In this document: positions 1 through 12,500 of the stretch, piece after piece
How positions within the stretch are numbered: the first letter of the stretch is position 1
How the letters are laid out: every line of letters begins with the position of its first letter
Notes under the pieces: generated by a model
Told to the model about the DNA's origin: nothing
The model's database searches: none
The model's input: only the letters and a program-made list of their open reading frames with translations
Program-made: the position numbers and the translations under genes
From: Neoconidiobolus thromboides FSU 785
Taxonomy: Eukaryota > Entomophthoromycota > Entomophthoromycetes > Entomophthorales > Neoconidiobolaceae
DNA: 39,735 bases
Direction: 5' to 3'
Assembly: GCA_025603075.1 (NCBI GenBank)
Contig: MU626432.1
Span: forward strand, 1-39,735

Positions 1-752
1 TATTTATATAATTATATAATCATATAGTTATATATTATATATCTATTAAATATTTAACAGAAATAATGTAAAACATATAGTTAGGAAAATGAGCTATTAA
101 GAAAATGAAATAATTAAAATAAAATTTAAATAAAGAGATTTAATTTGGGCTTTTTAGATTTAACCGTCACATTAGACACAAATTTAAAAGTCTAAATTTT
201 GGATTAACTTCCAAGTAAATTTTAGAATCAATTTGGACAACCCCATATAACAAAGTAAAACCAGTATTATAAAAACATGCAGTTCAGTGCTATCTATTTT
301 ATAAATTTTAGCAAGTTTTAAAATTTAACTAACCGGTTTATACTAAATAGGTTTTGAGACCTATCTTTAAAGGTTTTTAGACAATAACTAATCCTTAAGT
401 TAAAAAATAAGTTTAAACTTATGATAAAAAATCCAGTTTTTTTTTGTATTTTTAAATACTTTGACTTTTAAAAGTTCAATTCTCAAAACTTTTTATACTA
501 TCATGTTAAAATTTATATCAAAATTATATAAGGTTTGAATACCACAAAGTTTTTAGCATTTGGTAAAAGATTCATAAAAGGTTATAGTTATAAATAAACA
601 TAATATTTATAATGATTTTTCAATTATGATCATAGAAATTTATTATAAATTTTAATTAAATTCTGTAATTGAACAGTTTTTTAAGTATAGTGTTTATTCA
701 ATCAATCATTTTTATTATTCTATAAGCTGCTCTATTTTAAAATTTACCATCT
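1..752. other. AT-rich non-coding stretch
   Basis: No ORF, RNA gene or recognisable repeat is seen before the 3' end of the DEAD-box helicase gene. The sequence is mostly A/T with homopolymer runs. It probably holds the 3' flank of that gene plus intergenic DNA. Confidence 0.6.
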
Positions 753-2702
753 TTAACTTAAAACTGTTTTAGTTCTAATTGATCGTTTAATACGTTCCGA
801 CAAAGATCTATCTTTTTTACCAACTAATGCGGTGACAATACCACTTTTACCAGCACGAGCAGTTCGACCGCATCTATGTAAGAAATCAACTACCGAAGTC
901 GGAAAGTCATATAATATTACATGATTTACTGAAGTAGTATCAAGGCCACGTGAAGCTATATCAGTGCACAAAAGTATTTTGGGATTTTTATCTATTGTGG
1001 TATCAGTTTCAGGATCAGTTTCAGTTTCACGAGTAGAACTCGAAAAAGCATATGAACTAGATACTGTTGGTGAGCTTGGATAAAGAAATTGTTGAATCTC
1101 TTTCTCAGTTGCTGGTGGAGTATTAGGAAAAGGGTCCTTACCATAAAGTGATATACTTGGTATTTTTCTATCCATCAAAAAAGTTTGTGCGATTGAGACT
1201 GATTTACGAGTATTGCAAAATATTATGATTCTATCCCTTGATTTTTGTTGAGCAGTGCTCGAGGTTCTTTGATCAAACTGCCTCAAAATATCCAAAAGCG
1301 CCAACTGTCTATTACCCTGATAATCTTTCAAATCAACGAAGTGTTGCTTACAGTTTGGAAGGGCTTTATGCAAAGAAGGAGTGGTAATTTTAAGTATATT
1401 AGGGAAAAGCTTATCAAGGGTTTGAAGGACTAATTTAGGTAAAGTTGCAGAGACTATTTGAATTTGGTAACTTCTTTTTAATTTCTCATTGGTCTTCTTA
1501 ACTCCATCTATAATATCTTTAACATCACCAGCAAACCCTTTTTCAAACATAGTATCTGCTTCATCAATTGCCATTTGCGTCACTTCAGATAAAGATAAAT
1601 TTCCAGTAAGTAGATAACGTTTTAATGATGCTGGGGTAGTTACCAAAATATCAAATGGTGTATTCAATCTACGCAAAAAATCCTTTCTTACTGTTGATCT
1701 GGTTAGCAAAACTGCACGAAATTTTACTAAATGAGATATTTTTTTTGAAACTGCATATACCTGTTCTGCTAAGGCACAGCTCGGTACAAGCACTATTGCC
1801 CTTGGCCTGTTTAGTTTACGTAAATCAGTGGTGCTTAGAAGTCTAAGCTCTTGACTATTCAGAACATCTTTGCTATCCATTTCCATATTATTCAGTAAAA
1901 CATCGTTTCCTTCTTCAGATTTGAGTTTAGAAATTATTGGTAGTAAATAAGCTAAAGTCTTTCCAGAACCGGTTTCAGCTGCTAAGAGAATATGGGATTT
2001 ATTGTTTTTCAAAAGCTCTGGGACGGCTAGTGCTTGAATCTCAGTAGGCTTCAATTTGGTTGGCTCAATATTTGGAAATAGCTTTTGAATGCTTTCTAAT
2101 AGCTGAGGATGAAGCCCTAAATCTTCAAAATTTAATTCTTTTATTCTCTTCTCTAAGGACTCTATAGTTTCGGTTTCTGCCATATCAAATTTCGTAACTT
2201 TAACTTGATTACTATTCCCTATTTCCTTAACTTTAGGTTTATCTCTACGATTGCGCTCCCGTTCTTTAAACTTTTTCTTTGCGCTAATAGTCTCATAGGT
2301 TAGATTTAAGTTTGGTTTTAGCCCTTTTTTAATATCCGAGGGTAGAGATTCCAGTTTAAATCTGGTTGGAATAAAACCTCGAGTTTTTTTTGAAACTGGT
2401 TTCGCTGTGAATCTTTTACTCTTTTCCTGTTTAACTAACATTCTTCTACGTTCATTTCCTGTCAATCCGTCAGGCCTTTTATGCTTCAAAAGGGATGAAT
2501 AACTTACTTTCGATCTACTTCTTTCATTTAATTGTGTTGAAGTATAAAAAGTATTATAGAGGTTGAGTGCTGGGATGCTATTTTCTTTTCTTATAGAAGA
2601 GTCATAAAGTTTACTTTTTCCTATAAAATTAATAGAATTTAAACCATTTTTTTTAAGGATACTGCTTCTAGATACTATTAATTTAATACGACTAAAAATC
2701 AT
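753..2702 (-). CDS. MRH4: Mitochondrial DEAD-box RNA helicase, MRH4-like
   Basis: Single-exon ATP-dependent RNA helicase of 649 aa. Visible motifs are a Q-motif-like T-E-I-Q near residue 222, motif I AAETGSGKT (241-249), a degenerate motif Ia (VPSCALAEQ), motif II DEAD (380-383), motif III SAT (418-420), motif V CTDIASRGLD (579-588) and motif VI HRCGRTARAG (609-618). The first 110 residues are basic and Ser-rich with almost no acidic residues early on, as in a mitochondrial presequence. The stretch TPSLHKALP after motif III resembles yeast Mrh4, which acts in assembly of the large mitoribosomal subunit. Low-complexity Ser/Thr/Glu inserts lie near 476-490 and 540-572, making it longer than yeast Mrh4. 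The helicase call is secure; the MRH4 orthology is from remembered similarity. Confidence 0.87.
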   Translation of the reverse strand: MIFSRIKLIVSRSSILKKNGLNSINFIGKSKLYDSSIRKENSIPALNLYNTFYTSTQLNERSRSKVSYSSLLKHKRPDGLTGNERRRMLVKQEKSKRFTAKPVSKKTRGFIPTRFKLESLPSDIKKGLKPNLNLTYETISAKKKFKERERNRRDKPKVKEIGNSNQVKVTKFDMAETETIESLEKRIKELNFEDLGLHPQLLESIQKLFPNIEPTKLKPTEIQALAVPELLKNNKSHILLAAETGSGKTLAYLLPIISKLKSEEGNDVLLNNMEMDSKDVLNSQELRLLSTTDLRKLNRPRAIVLVPSCALAEQVYAVSKKISHLVKFRAVLLTRSTVRKDFLRRLNTPFDILVTTPASLKRYLLTGNLSLSEVTQMAIDEADTMFEKGFAGDVKDIIDGVKKTNEKLKRSYQIQIVSATLPKLVLQTLDKLFPNILKITTPSLHKALPNCKQHFVDLKDYQGNRQLALLDILRQFDQRTSSTAQQKSRDRIIIFCNTRKSVSIAQTFLMDRKIPSISLYGKDPFPNTPPATEKEIQQFLYPSSPTVSSSYAFSSSTRETETDPETDTTIDKNPKILLCTDIASRGLDTTSVNHVILYDFPTSVVDFLHRCGRTARAGKSGIVTALVGKKDRSLSERIKRSIRTKTVLS

Positions 2703-3144
2703 TTATACACTTTAAAAAACAAAAATATTAAAAAATAACTTTTGTATAAGTATATAATTGGAAATTCTTAGCTTCGAATTTACCCAATCATTTTTAGGAA
2801 TATAATCCTTTAACTTCAAATTCGATAGTATAATAATAATTCAATTATTATTTTATACTTTAAAGATGAACAGTGTGGTTAAAATACAAAAAAGCGTATA
2901 TTTATCTATACATTATATATGGTATTGATATGATCGCTCTAAAACATACAAGCTTTATTTTGATATTAAGTTGTGACAATCAAATTCTGAGATACTACTT
3001 AATATTATCTTATAAAAGTAGTTTGAAAAATAATTATCACAATTTAATTTAGATTTTAACATATTTACTCTAATAAACAAGCTATATGATTGTAAGTATA
3101 ATATATTTAAGTGCCTTTTTATTAATATATTTATTAAATTTAAA

Positions 3145-5283
3145 TTAAGTCTCCTTGTTGATATCCACTGATTTACAGTTTTTACTACTTTGAGTTGATT
3201 CTTTTGATTCCAGAAAGTCAATTTTGCGTTTATTATATTGTACAATAGAAAGTTGTCTATCATCATTATTTTCTTGAAGCACATCTAGTTCTCCGCCACT
3301 CATCTTACTCCTTTCCTTTATTTCTTTTACTTCTTCATAGTACTTATCAATATTTAAAATAATTTCACTATCCAAAGATATTTCAGAATCTGGATGCTCG
3401 TCTTTTCTATATTTATCGATCTGGTCATACTCATTACATGGATCTAAACACAAAAGAGGGTTTGATTGCATTTTTGGTGCAGGTAAAAATCCATCTCTAT
3501 TTTTCGATGCAATAGCAACTTCTTTAGCATCAAATAAAATCGCCTTTGTTGATTTTTTGTTATCCGGCAGTTTGAAAGGCGATGGGGGCGTAAGCAAACA
3601 ATAATCTTTTATTGGTGTTATATCTAACAAGGTATCTATATTATTATTAAGATCTTCTAATTCTCTTTCATTCTCACTTAAAGAGACATCATCTGAATTA
3701 TCACTTGTAACATAAGTGTCTAAATTCTCATTTTCAGATTGTAGTGCTTCAAAGCTCTCATTTTCATCTTCTTCATTACTATCACTCCTTCCTTGTGATG
3801 AGAATTGATTGGTGTTTTCACGGATATATAAATCTCTGCCATTATAAGTATCTGTGCTTTTATTGTTGTACTGATTTAAGGGTATAGTGTAATCGCTTTG
3901 AGATATAAAATCAGTATTTAAATATTCTTTTCCGTTAGATGCCTTTGGTTTTGACTTAATAGTTGCTTCTGCAGTATTAGATTGTGAAGTAGTATTGAAC
4001 TGCGCAAATTTTGGAGATCCGATGATACGAGATAAAATTGTTCTGGGCGTTGCTGTTGAATCTAATGATTTTTCATCCAAATCTCCATTTTCAGAGGTAA
4101 AGTTAAAGTTTTTATCCATAGTACTATTCCCAACGTTGTCGAGGTTGTAATTACTATCATTAGTTGATTTTAATAATTCGCTATCTATTAGTTCCTGATT
4201 TTTTGGCTCTAATATTATTTTTTTCTTGATTTCTAATTCCACTTGATCTTTACTAACTTGGGGGGTTATTGGGTTGAAATTTCTATGTGAATTACTATAA
4301 GGTTGATCAGAGGTAAAAGTGTTTGATGAATCCTTATGGCTTTGATTTTTACTCCTATCATTCGTCAGATGTGCCTCAGCATCATTTTTAGTCTTTACTT
4401 CTATTGTAAAATTGTCACTTTTTGATGTAAATTTCTTTTGTATATTTGATTGATTGTCAAACCCGGGAAGAAGACATTCAATGTTTTTTATTGTTGGAAA
4501 ACCATTCGGAAATAAAGCTGAATATTTACTAGGGATGAAAGGAAACTCACGTTTAAAATCATTGACTTTTAATTTCATTTTCTTTGGCATGGAAATGACC
4601 AAATTCTTCCCCAGATAAGGGTTGCGTTTTAAAAAGCAAAAAGATGCGAGCTGACTAATTTTACAAGCATCAAAATAAGTGCAATGAACTCCATAAATCA
4701 GAGATGATTCTATAATGTTTTCATGATATACTAAAATAGAAGAATCAAAATAGCAAATTGCAAGTTCAAGGAGTTTCAAACCCGAATATTCAGCGAATGG
4801 GTGGTTCCTTTGAATGATTTCACAAAACAAAGGTATTAAATTGCTTGAAGGGCAAATGATAGATATCATTACAACACAATCGAAGGCCTTTTTTCTTACG
4901 CTTAGACAATAATTATCTAAACAACACAGTATCTTTGGAACGTAAAAAGGTATTAATGGATTGAAATCTTCTTTAAGGACCAACAATACATCCATAAACA
5001 CTTGAATCAAAAGCGCTAACTGAGACATTTCGCCATGTTCAAACTAAAAATGTTAGAGTCATAAAATAAAACATAGTAGATAAAAACTTACAACTAAGCT
5101 CAATGAATCATAAATCTGCTGTAAATAATAAATAAATTCTAAAGGGTGTTTTTTAGCGACTTCAACCAATTCTATTAATTTAAATAAAGATGTTTTCAAG
5201 TATATACTGTTATTGCATATTAAATCTTTTCTAAAATTGTTTTTAATTCCTTCTATTAACTTTTGTAAGTCTTTTAATGACAT
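3145..5283 (-). CDS. HEAT/TOG-like protein with acidic disordered C-terminal half
   Basis: Two exons joined on the minus strand: 5283-5092 and 5043-3145, 696 aa. The 48-nt intron has a GTAAGT donor and TTTTTAG acceptor and keeps the frame. Residues 1 to about 230 are alternating amphipathic helices of HEAT/ARM style, including a VRKKAF turn followed by a hydrophobic helix. The remainder is rich in Ser, Asn, Asp and Glu, with acidic runs, and looks intrinsically disordered. A short structured array followed by a Ser-rich tail is reminiscent of fungal CLASP/Stu1 microtubule-associated proteins, but no signature residue proves that. An alternative ATG 15 nt upstream (5298) would add five residues; 5283 was chosen for its A at -3. 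Confidence 0.6.
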
Positions 5284-5298
5284 TTTGAAAAATAACAT

Positions 5299-6644
5299 TG
5301 CATAAAAGTACAATTTAACTTTTAAATTTGATCTTTACTAAATTCTGATTGGGCAGCAATAGCCTACAAAAAAAACAATTAAAAAACAAGTTACAAAAAA
5401 TGTAACTATTTCGATTCTATTGAGACTTAATTAACCGTTCATTTAGAGATAAAATTTAACTAGAACTATAATTTAATATAATAACAAAGTTTAGAGAAGC
5501 AGTTAAATAAGAATTCTGTTATAAGGCCGTTGCTAATTAGATCACAATAAAATTGCAACAGGATATACAAAAAGACAAAAGGTTAATTTAAATCTGACTG
5601 AACTTAAATTATGAAATAAATTTGATTAGTTTATTATTCAAATTAACTCAAATGAAAATAATTAAGGTTGAAACTCAAAACTTTTTTACAAAAGCTCATA
5701 ATTATAAAAATAATTCAAATGTAAAAAATTATATTAAAACCAATTAATTACAAAGCAAATATTGGTATAAATCTTAGCTTACTCTTTATTTATACTTCAT
5801 TATTATAAAAGTTTTAATATTGTTTTTACATTATTCTGGCTTATATAAAAAGTAAGTTTCGATTTTGATTATTTTACATCTAAGTCAATTTAAGTAATAA
5901 ATTAATTGAATTTTTGAAATATAAAAAATTAGTTTTGAAATTCATTTAATATAAAGCTATTTAAACTTTAAAACATTGGAAAATTATAAAATGATTAGCT
6001 TAAAGTTGTATTTTTATGTTTATCTTTTATTTTATCATATTATTAGGTAAATTTTAATACTAAATATAAACTAATATAATGAGTATTTTTTAATATTATA
6101 AAATTATTCAAAAAAACACAATTCATAATATTTTAGCATTTTATTTTTATACTTTTATAATGATTTTGCTAACAAAATATAATTTATTCCAAAATTTTAG
6201 CTCTAACCTTCTCAAAAAGAATTTATATTAATGAAACTACAATAATTGGGTCTTTAAAATAAAAAAAGGCTTAAAGTTTCAGGTTAAAGTTAATTATAAA
6301 AAACAATTGACTATCAGCTCGAACTTTTAAAGCCAAAACTTATGATATTGTAGATTAAAATGAGTACCAAAAAACAATTTCAAGCTGTAAGAAATAACTA
6401 TGGTTTGGCTAATATCCGTTGTATCCTTGAAGAGCCAATATCCTCTCAGAACCTTTCGTGACTCCTATATTAAATCCAGTTCTTACTAAGCAAAATCAAA
6501 TATTTACGCACTATTTAAATTTTTACTCAGCTTTTTGTTTACCTATTTTGCAATTAAAACAAAATAAAAAAAGTGGTGAGAACAAAAAGACAAACTTCTC
6601 CTTCACATCAACAAAAAACCAGTAATATAGATAGTGATAGCGAT
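5299..6644. other. Intergenic region upstream of Nup93
   Basis: Mostly AT-rich spacer between the divergent HEAT-like gene and Nup93. No convincing gene is visible. A distinctly G+C-richer patch at about 6388-6480 stands out. It follows a 33-codon ORF start at 6360 and may be an untranslated exon, a small RNA or a gene relic. Confidence 0.4.
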
Positions 6645-9600
6645 ATGGAGGGAAAAATAAATGATATATCTCCCAAGAAGTCAAGCTCTAAAAGAAGCTC
6701 AAATATTTTTGACTTGAGTACAACGGAATTTAACATCGGATCATCCACTTTAAACAATAGTAATGGAGGCAATGCTGGCAGTTTTAACCTTGAAACATCT
6801 ACTTCAAATGGTAACACCAGAAGCAATTATCACGAATTTACTATTATACCATCCACTTTAAATAATAACAATGTCCAAAGCAATGTTGTTGATTCTAATA
6901 AGAATAATGATCCTGAAATTATATATAAAGACAACAAAATTAAAAAAAGGGGTTTATCTGAATCTAATTCAACAGCACTAAATGATGCAAATGCCTCAAT
7001 CAATGGATCAAGCATCGATATTAGAAGCTTTAATAAGAGAAGGATAGAAGACAGCTTTAAAAAAGATTCTAGCTTAAAATCAGATATCATAAAGGGTGAA
7101 GAAAAAGAGTTTACTAAGACATCACATGTTTCAATAAAGTCTGAGAATGATTATTTAGGGTTTAGAAACAACATCTTAAACCCTTATGGTAATGCTAAAT
7201 CTAAATTTAACACTGATTCGAATGAATCGAATGGGGATAAGACATACTTTATAGAAACAAAGGAAGACGGTAATGTAGCAGATTATTTTAAGGATTTTTC
7301 AAACATAAACAATCAAAGTACAAGTTTTCAAAAGGAAATATTAGTTAAGGAGGAGCAAGAATCTAAGTCTATAAGCGGCGGAATTTATAAAAATGTAGCA
7401 CAAAAATATTTTGGATCTCAGTTAAATAGTCAAGGTTCTATCAAAGCAGAATCTGATTTACAATCGCTAAACAGTCTAGAAAGTGCGGGAAAAAATGATG
7501 TAGATTTGAACAAAAGGGCAGATTTTGATGCTAACAAACCTCTTAAAGGTCTTGATCAAATAATAAGAAATTACAGTGGCGACATTTTTGATCAATCAAA
7601 ATTTGAAGGCATTAAAAATTCAATAGAAAAGGACTGTAGTTCTGTTGAAATCCATGGAGCCCAATTTTTAAATAAAGAGGAACTCGGACTTAGAGCGCCT
7701 TCTGGGTTTGGGGAAATCAAAACATTGAAGATTTACAAAGATGAAGTTAAAGGAGATAATCGTACTAACTTCAATGACATTACTAATGTCATCATCAACA
7801 ATGATAACCAGCCAATGGCCCAGTCGTTTGATTTCCTTAAGGAATTGACAAAAAATGGAAGCTTTGAAGATCAATTAGCTGGACTTATTAGAGTTCCAAA
7901 AGAACATAGATATGAGGTATTTAACTATTGTAACCTTTCTCTAATATACTTATAGCAATTAGAGCTTAAAAATAAACCAAGATAAAAAGGGCGCGGTCAA
8001 TAATCTATTCAACAAAGTATTTTTTAAACATAGCACTAGTCTAAAAATTAATTAGCATTTAGGATACAGAATTTGAAGAAAACAAGAAATCAAATTTATT
8101 TGATCTTGACCCCCTTCGTCTTGCAAAAGATCCATTTACTGTTCACACAATCCGAGCATTTCTTAACAGTAATAATAAGAACTTCGAAGACCCAAATAGT
8201 ATATTCTCATTCAAAAATGACAGTAATTTAAATGAAAGGTCAAGAAACGCGAAAGATGACGTAATTGGTTTATGTTTGATTTATTAATCAATTTACTAAT
8301 TTTATTTGACAGGAAAAATATACTAAATATGATTTGATTAAAGACATGAGAAATGAAAGCTATTCCAAGTATTATCCAGTAATAAAAGAGTTCATCCACA
8401 AGATTAGCAAATATGAGAGCTTTAATCCTGTTATTGAATTTGAAAAAGCATTCAAATCAATCAATCTTAAATCAGTACGTTTTATATGATAATTTATATG
8501 CAGTGGTTAACCTTGTTTTAGGATAAACATATTGGGGAAACATGGAAGATACTATCATATTTAACAACAGAGCGTTATGATTCTTCAGATTCATCTAAAA
8601 TTAAACAAGTTTCGAAGTTAAAATTCTCAAGAGAGTATCAAGCTGCTACTGTTGAAGACCATCAGTCGCTTATGAGTATACAATCAAGAATGAATCTTAA
8701 TCAAGCCTCTTTAGCTTATCTTCATTCGGAGTAAGCCCTTGATCATAAATATACTGCATTTATTTACTTTTTATAGCTTTATTGAATTGATCAAAGAGTT
8801 TGTAAATCAAAAGATAATATATTGTGAACTTGGAGGAAATCCTACCATCAATGATTTTATTAAAGCATTCATCAAACTTAAGTTCAGAACCTTAAAAATG
8901 AGAAGCGGAGGTTATGAAGTTTATGTAACTTTTATTTAATCAAATGATTTTATATTAAAATATTTTAGGAATCCCCAAAAACATATTTCTGGACACATCT
9001 TTACTATTTATTTAGATGTGGATTGTATAAGGATTGTAGTGATTATTGCTATATGAGTGCCTCTTTAAACTTTAATGAATCAGAAAAATATATATTGGAA
9101 TGTTTTATAACTTTTTTGAATCGTGATGATAAATTGTAATTTAATGTTAAAAAATATAAGCTTGTCATTAATATTTTGTAGTCTTCCTAATAGTTTTAGA
9201 ATAAAACTACAAGATATTTACAACACTGTTGAGAAGGTCTCGGACCCTTATAAATATACAATTTGTAAAATCATTGGGAGATTCGATATTAGAGATGTTT
9301 ATGTACCTGAAGTTACTGAAACATTTTATGACTTTTTGTGGGCTAAAGTAAGAAAAATATATCCAAACACAAAATATCTAATAGTAATAAAATTTTAGTT
9401 TAACATATTCCAAGAAGATTTAAAATTAACTCCGCTTAAAGAGAATCAGCATATGTTAAGTGATATTCAAAATGAAATCCACAATGAAGGTGCTGAGAAT
9501 ATAATCTCTGGTAGATGCTCCCCTATTGAGTATGTAAACATTCTATTACTTACTCACCAATTCGAAGCAGCTATAGCATACTTGTTAACTGATTCGCAAT

Positions 9601-10829
9601 TCCATTCTGAAGCATTGCATATCTTTACTTCTTTATGCTATTACGGGCTAATTCGTGTTTCGGATTTAACAGATCCAGTGGGATGGGAGTATGGTAAGTA
9701 TTCTTTTTTTGGCAAATCAAGTAGTTAATTTTTTTAGTTACTTTGAATTCAACTGTCAGTGATCAACCAGTATATCCTAAACTTAATGCTGGTCTTGTGT
9801 ATAGTCGCACATTGCCCTGGTTTACGAATTATAGAGTAGAAGAAATATTTGATTATTTGTTTCTTTATACTTTAATTCCATCAAAAGAGTACAAAGATTG
9901 TCTTTTAAACCGTGTTGTTAATGTATGTATTGCAACAGATGGGTTTTATGATGTATTTGGAAGACCAGCTGAAGCTGAAAATCCATATAAATTCAAGGTA
10001 CTTAATCCTATAATTTTAAAACCACTTTATAACATTTAAATTAGCAGGGAGTGATAGAAAAATATAGCAATGTCTTTGAGAATGAAAAGGAATATAAATC
10101 CTTCAGACAAAATGCTTTACGTCAAATGTTGAACTATTTTATTAATGAGAATGACTTGGAAAAAGCTTTTTACTGCACTTGTATGGTTGAAGTAAGCTTC
10201 ATTTATTCTTTTATGTATTGTTTAATATAATGTATTAGGGGTTTGAATACTACGTTACCTATTTAAACAGTAGTATTTGTAGGGCTTTAGAAGGTTACTT
10301 TCAAATAGACTTTAATCCAAAGAATCCAAATTCATACTCAAAAATTGATGAAGTTAAAGCCTATTATCAAGCTTTAAAGAAAATCCATGAATTAGGCGTA
10401 GGAGGTCATAGCCGTATCTCTGAAAGGACTTCAATGTATTCGCTTCAACTATCCAAAATTGCTGATTTTGCCATTGCCACTGATTTAGGAGATACTGAGT
10501 TGATTAGAGATACTATAGTTACTTTACCATTTATGCCGTATAGCTTAAGTAATCTCGATCAGATTGTTTCTTATGTTAACTTGGTAGAAATATTACCCGA
10601 TCACCTTGTTAATTTATTCCATATTACTTTATTTTGTATCCCTATCGCTTTAGTAAAATTTAAGCTTATCCCGCTCAAACCACAAGATGGTAGAGAATTA
10701 ACTATCCATGAGAATATCTTGCTTTGGGTTAATCTTATCAATGAAAAATATTTGAAAGACACTAAGTATCGTTATAATGATTTTGGCCTCCCAGATATCT
10801 CTGATCTTACTTTTACCTCCTTTTTATAA
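6645..10829 (+). CDS. NIC96: Nucleoporin Nup93/Nic96, inner-ring scaffold
   Basis: Eleven exons: 6645-7916, 8063-8260, 8313-8474, 8522-8730, 8777-8924, 8969-9135, 9182-9347, 9399-9693, 9738-9997, 10045-10191, 10239-10829; 1204 aa. Nup93/Nic96 is the alpha-helical linker of the nuclear pore inner ring, contacting the Nsp1 complex and Nup188/Nup192. Recognisable Nup93 signatures are W-x-x-L-Y-Y-L-F-R-C-G (exon 6), DPYKYTICKIIGRFD (exon 7) and LLLTHQFEAAIAYLL (exon 8). Every junction keeps frame. Exon 10 has a NAGNAG acceptor (10045 or 10048). The first ATG in frame is 6645; the frame is open back to 6558 but without an ATG. The family is usually about 820 aa, so the first 424 residues, Ser/Asn/Lys-rich and apparently disordered, are an extension. 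It carries two copies of an E-F-x-I...STLNN motif and several psi-K-x-E sites (IKGE, IKSE, VKEE, IKAE). Confidence 0.9.
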
Positions 10830-11179
10830 AGAGGAATATTATCATACAACTATATTAAATTGTATTGCAATTATATCTCATTTTCATGTTAGTATAATAG
10901 TTTTAAATAAACGCAGATTAAAATGATTAAAATGATGTATTAATCTATTACTATGTATTACTATGTACTAATAATATTGATTGTATACTGTATTAGCTTT
11001 TTGAAAGTAAATTATGTCATATCATACCAAATTGGTAAATTAAATTAAAATAAAGTATAATTAAACAAAGCGGGATAATTTAGAAATAAGCTTTGAATGA
11101 ACAACAGAAAAAGTTGTTATTTCTTGGCAACTTTTTTAAAATAAAATAATTTAATTTAATAGAAACAATAGCAATCGTA
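10830..11179. other. Tandem intergenic spacer
   Basis: About 350 nt of AT-rich DNA between two same-strand genes, with no ORF or repeat seen. It must hold the Nup93 polyadenylation region and the promoter of the M50B-like gene. Confidence 0.5.
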
Positions 11180-12055
11180 ATGAACCAAATATCTGATACT
11201 ACAACGCCTACTAATTTATTAGTCCCAAGTGAAAAACAAAAATTGACTTTAATCATCATTGGAGTTTATATCATTGCTATTTTAATTTTATGGAACATTC
11301 CATATCTAAAGCTAATTTTATATCCTTTCAAATTGGTTACAGTTGCTTTTCACGAGCTATCTCATGCTGCTGCAGGTTTATGTACAGGTGCAAAAATTAT
11401 ATCAATAGAAGTAGATCCAGATGAAGGTGGTGTAACAAAAATGGTAGGTCATTTTAATTATAAAAGATTTATACTAATGATAGTTGAACAGAGAGGTGGA
11501 AATTCTTTTTGTACTTTACCTGCAGGTATTAGTTTTTAAATTTATTTATATATGTTGAATTCTTTTTTAGGTTACTTAGGTTCATCTTTAATTGGGGCAT
11601 TTATGATATTTACAGGCTTTAATATCCTAGCATCTAAAGTTATGTCTATAATAATTGGTATATGTCTATTGTTATGTTTATTCTGGGCAAGAAATTGGCT
11701 ATTAAGAGGATTAACTTTATTATTTGTTGGATTGATAGTAATTTTGTGGGTATTTGACCAAGGGGATGGGTTAAGATATTTTGTATTATTTATGGGGTAA
11801 GGCTATTTATTCTAAAAATTTATGGAATATTAATCTCAGCTTAGAGTAATGAGCTGTTGCTATTCCCTTTGGGATATTATTGAAGATCTGGTTTTTAGAA
11901 AAGTAAATGAGAGTGACGCTACTAGGTTTGCGAAGTTGTTTAGGTGTTGTCCTGCACAAGGATGTGGTCTTTTATGGTTTATTATTTCCTTAGTTTTTCT
12001 TGCTGGCGGAATACTTGCTGGCCTCGTTGCGTTTAAAGACCCAGCGGCACAATAA
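11180..12055 (+). CDS. M50B-like zinc metalloprotease-family membrane protein
   Basis: Four exons: 11180-11443, 11492-11525, 11571-11796, 11845-12055; 244 aa. Exon 2 is only 34 nt but encodes the conserved CTLPAG start of the family's C-T-L-P-A-G-Y-L-G-S-S motif, which is completed across the splice junction. The HELSHAAAG segment (HExxH at 58-62) is the zinc-binding motif of peptidase family M50B, followed by the family's E-x-D-P-D-E-G-G segment. Hydrophobic helices lie at about 22-50, then two or three before the FMGVMS segment, and one near the C-terminus (LLWFIISLVFLAGGILAGL). It is therefore a polytopic membrane protein. Fungal members are widespread and poorly characterised, and whether they are active proteases is not established. 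It ends convergently with the GRIM-19 gene. Confidence 0.85.
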
Positions 12056-12500
12056 TAATAATGACAATCTTATCATAATTAAATATAAACATTAATATTC
12101 AACTTTTTGGGCTGGTTATTAGAATTTAGACTACGACGTTTTATAGTATATGTCATTCATTTTGTTTTTATAATCTCCCATTTGATTAAAAGAGTAATAC
12201 TATGTATCAACAATAAGTTTATAGTAATTTTGATTGAAAGTTAGCTTATTTATATTACAAAGTCTCTTAATAAATCCTCTGAAAATCATCGTTTATGCTT
12301 CAAAAGGCCAGCTGTACTAAAAAAGATCCAATGTAGAATATGAAAATATTACTAAAAAACACTAAATTTACATATTAAATCTTAACATGTTAATTGGTAG
12401 AGGATTTTTGATTTAAAAAGTTATATAATTACATGACAGATTATTATTTAATGTGATTAACTATTTCTATCTAAGTTTAAAAAAGTTACTGTTTATTTTC
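12056..12500. other. Convergent intergenic spacer
   Basis: The 3' flanks of the M50B-like (+) and GRIM-19 (-) genes face each other here. Nothing beyond AT-rich spacer is seen. Confidence 0.5.

Noticed and set aside
2955-3284. 109-codon minus-strand ORF
   Set aside because: It overlaps the end of the HEAT-like gene in another frame, and its composition matches translated AT-rich spacer.
6573-6644. GTG-initiated N-terminal extension of Nup93
   Set aside because: The frame is open back to 6558 but lacks an ATG, and no suitable upstream exon joins it in phase. Nuclear genes start at ATG, so 6645 was used.
6608-7090. Two minus-strand ORFs of 72 and 86 codons rich in Leu and Ser
   Set aside because: They are antisense shadows of the Ser/Asn/Lys-rich Nup93 exon 1.
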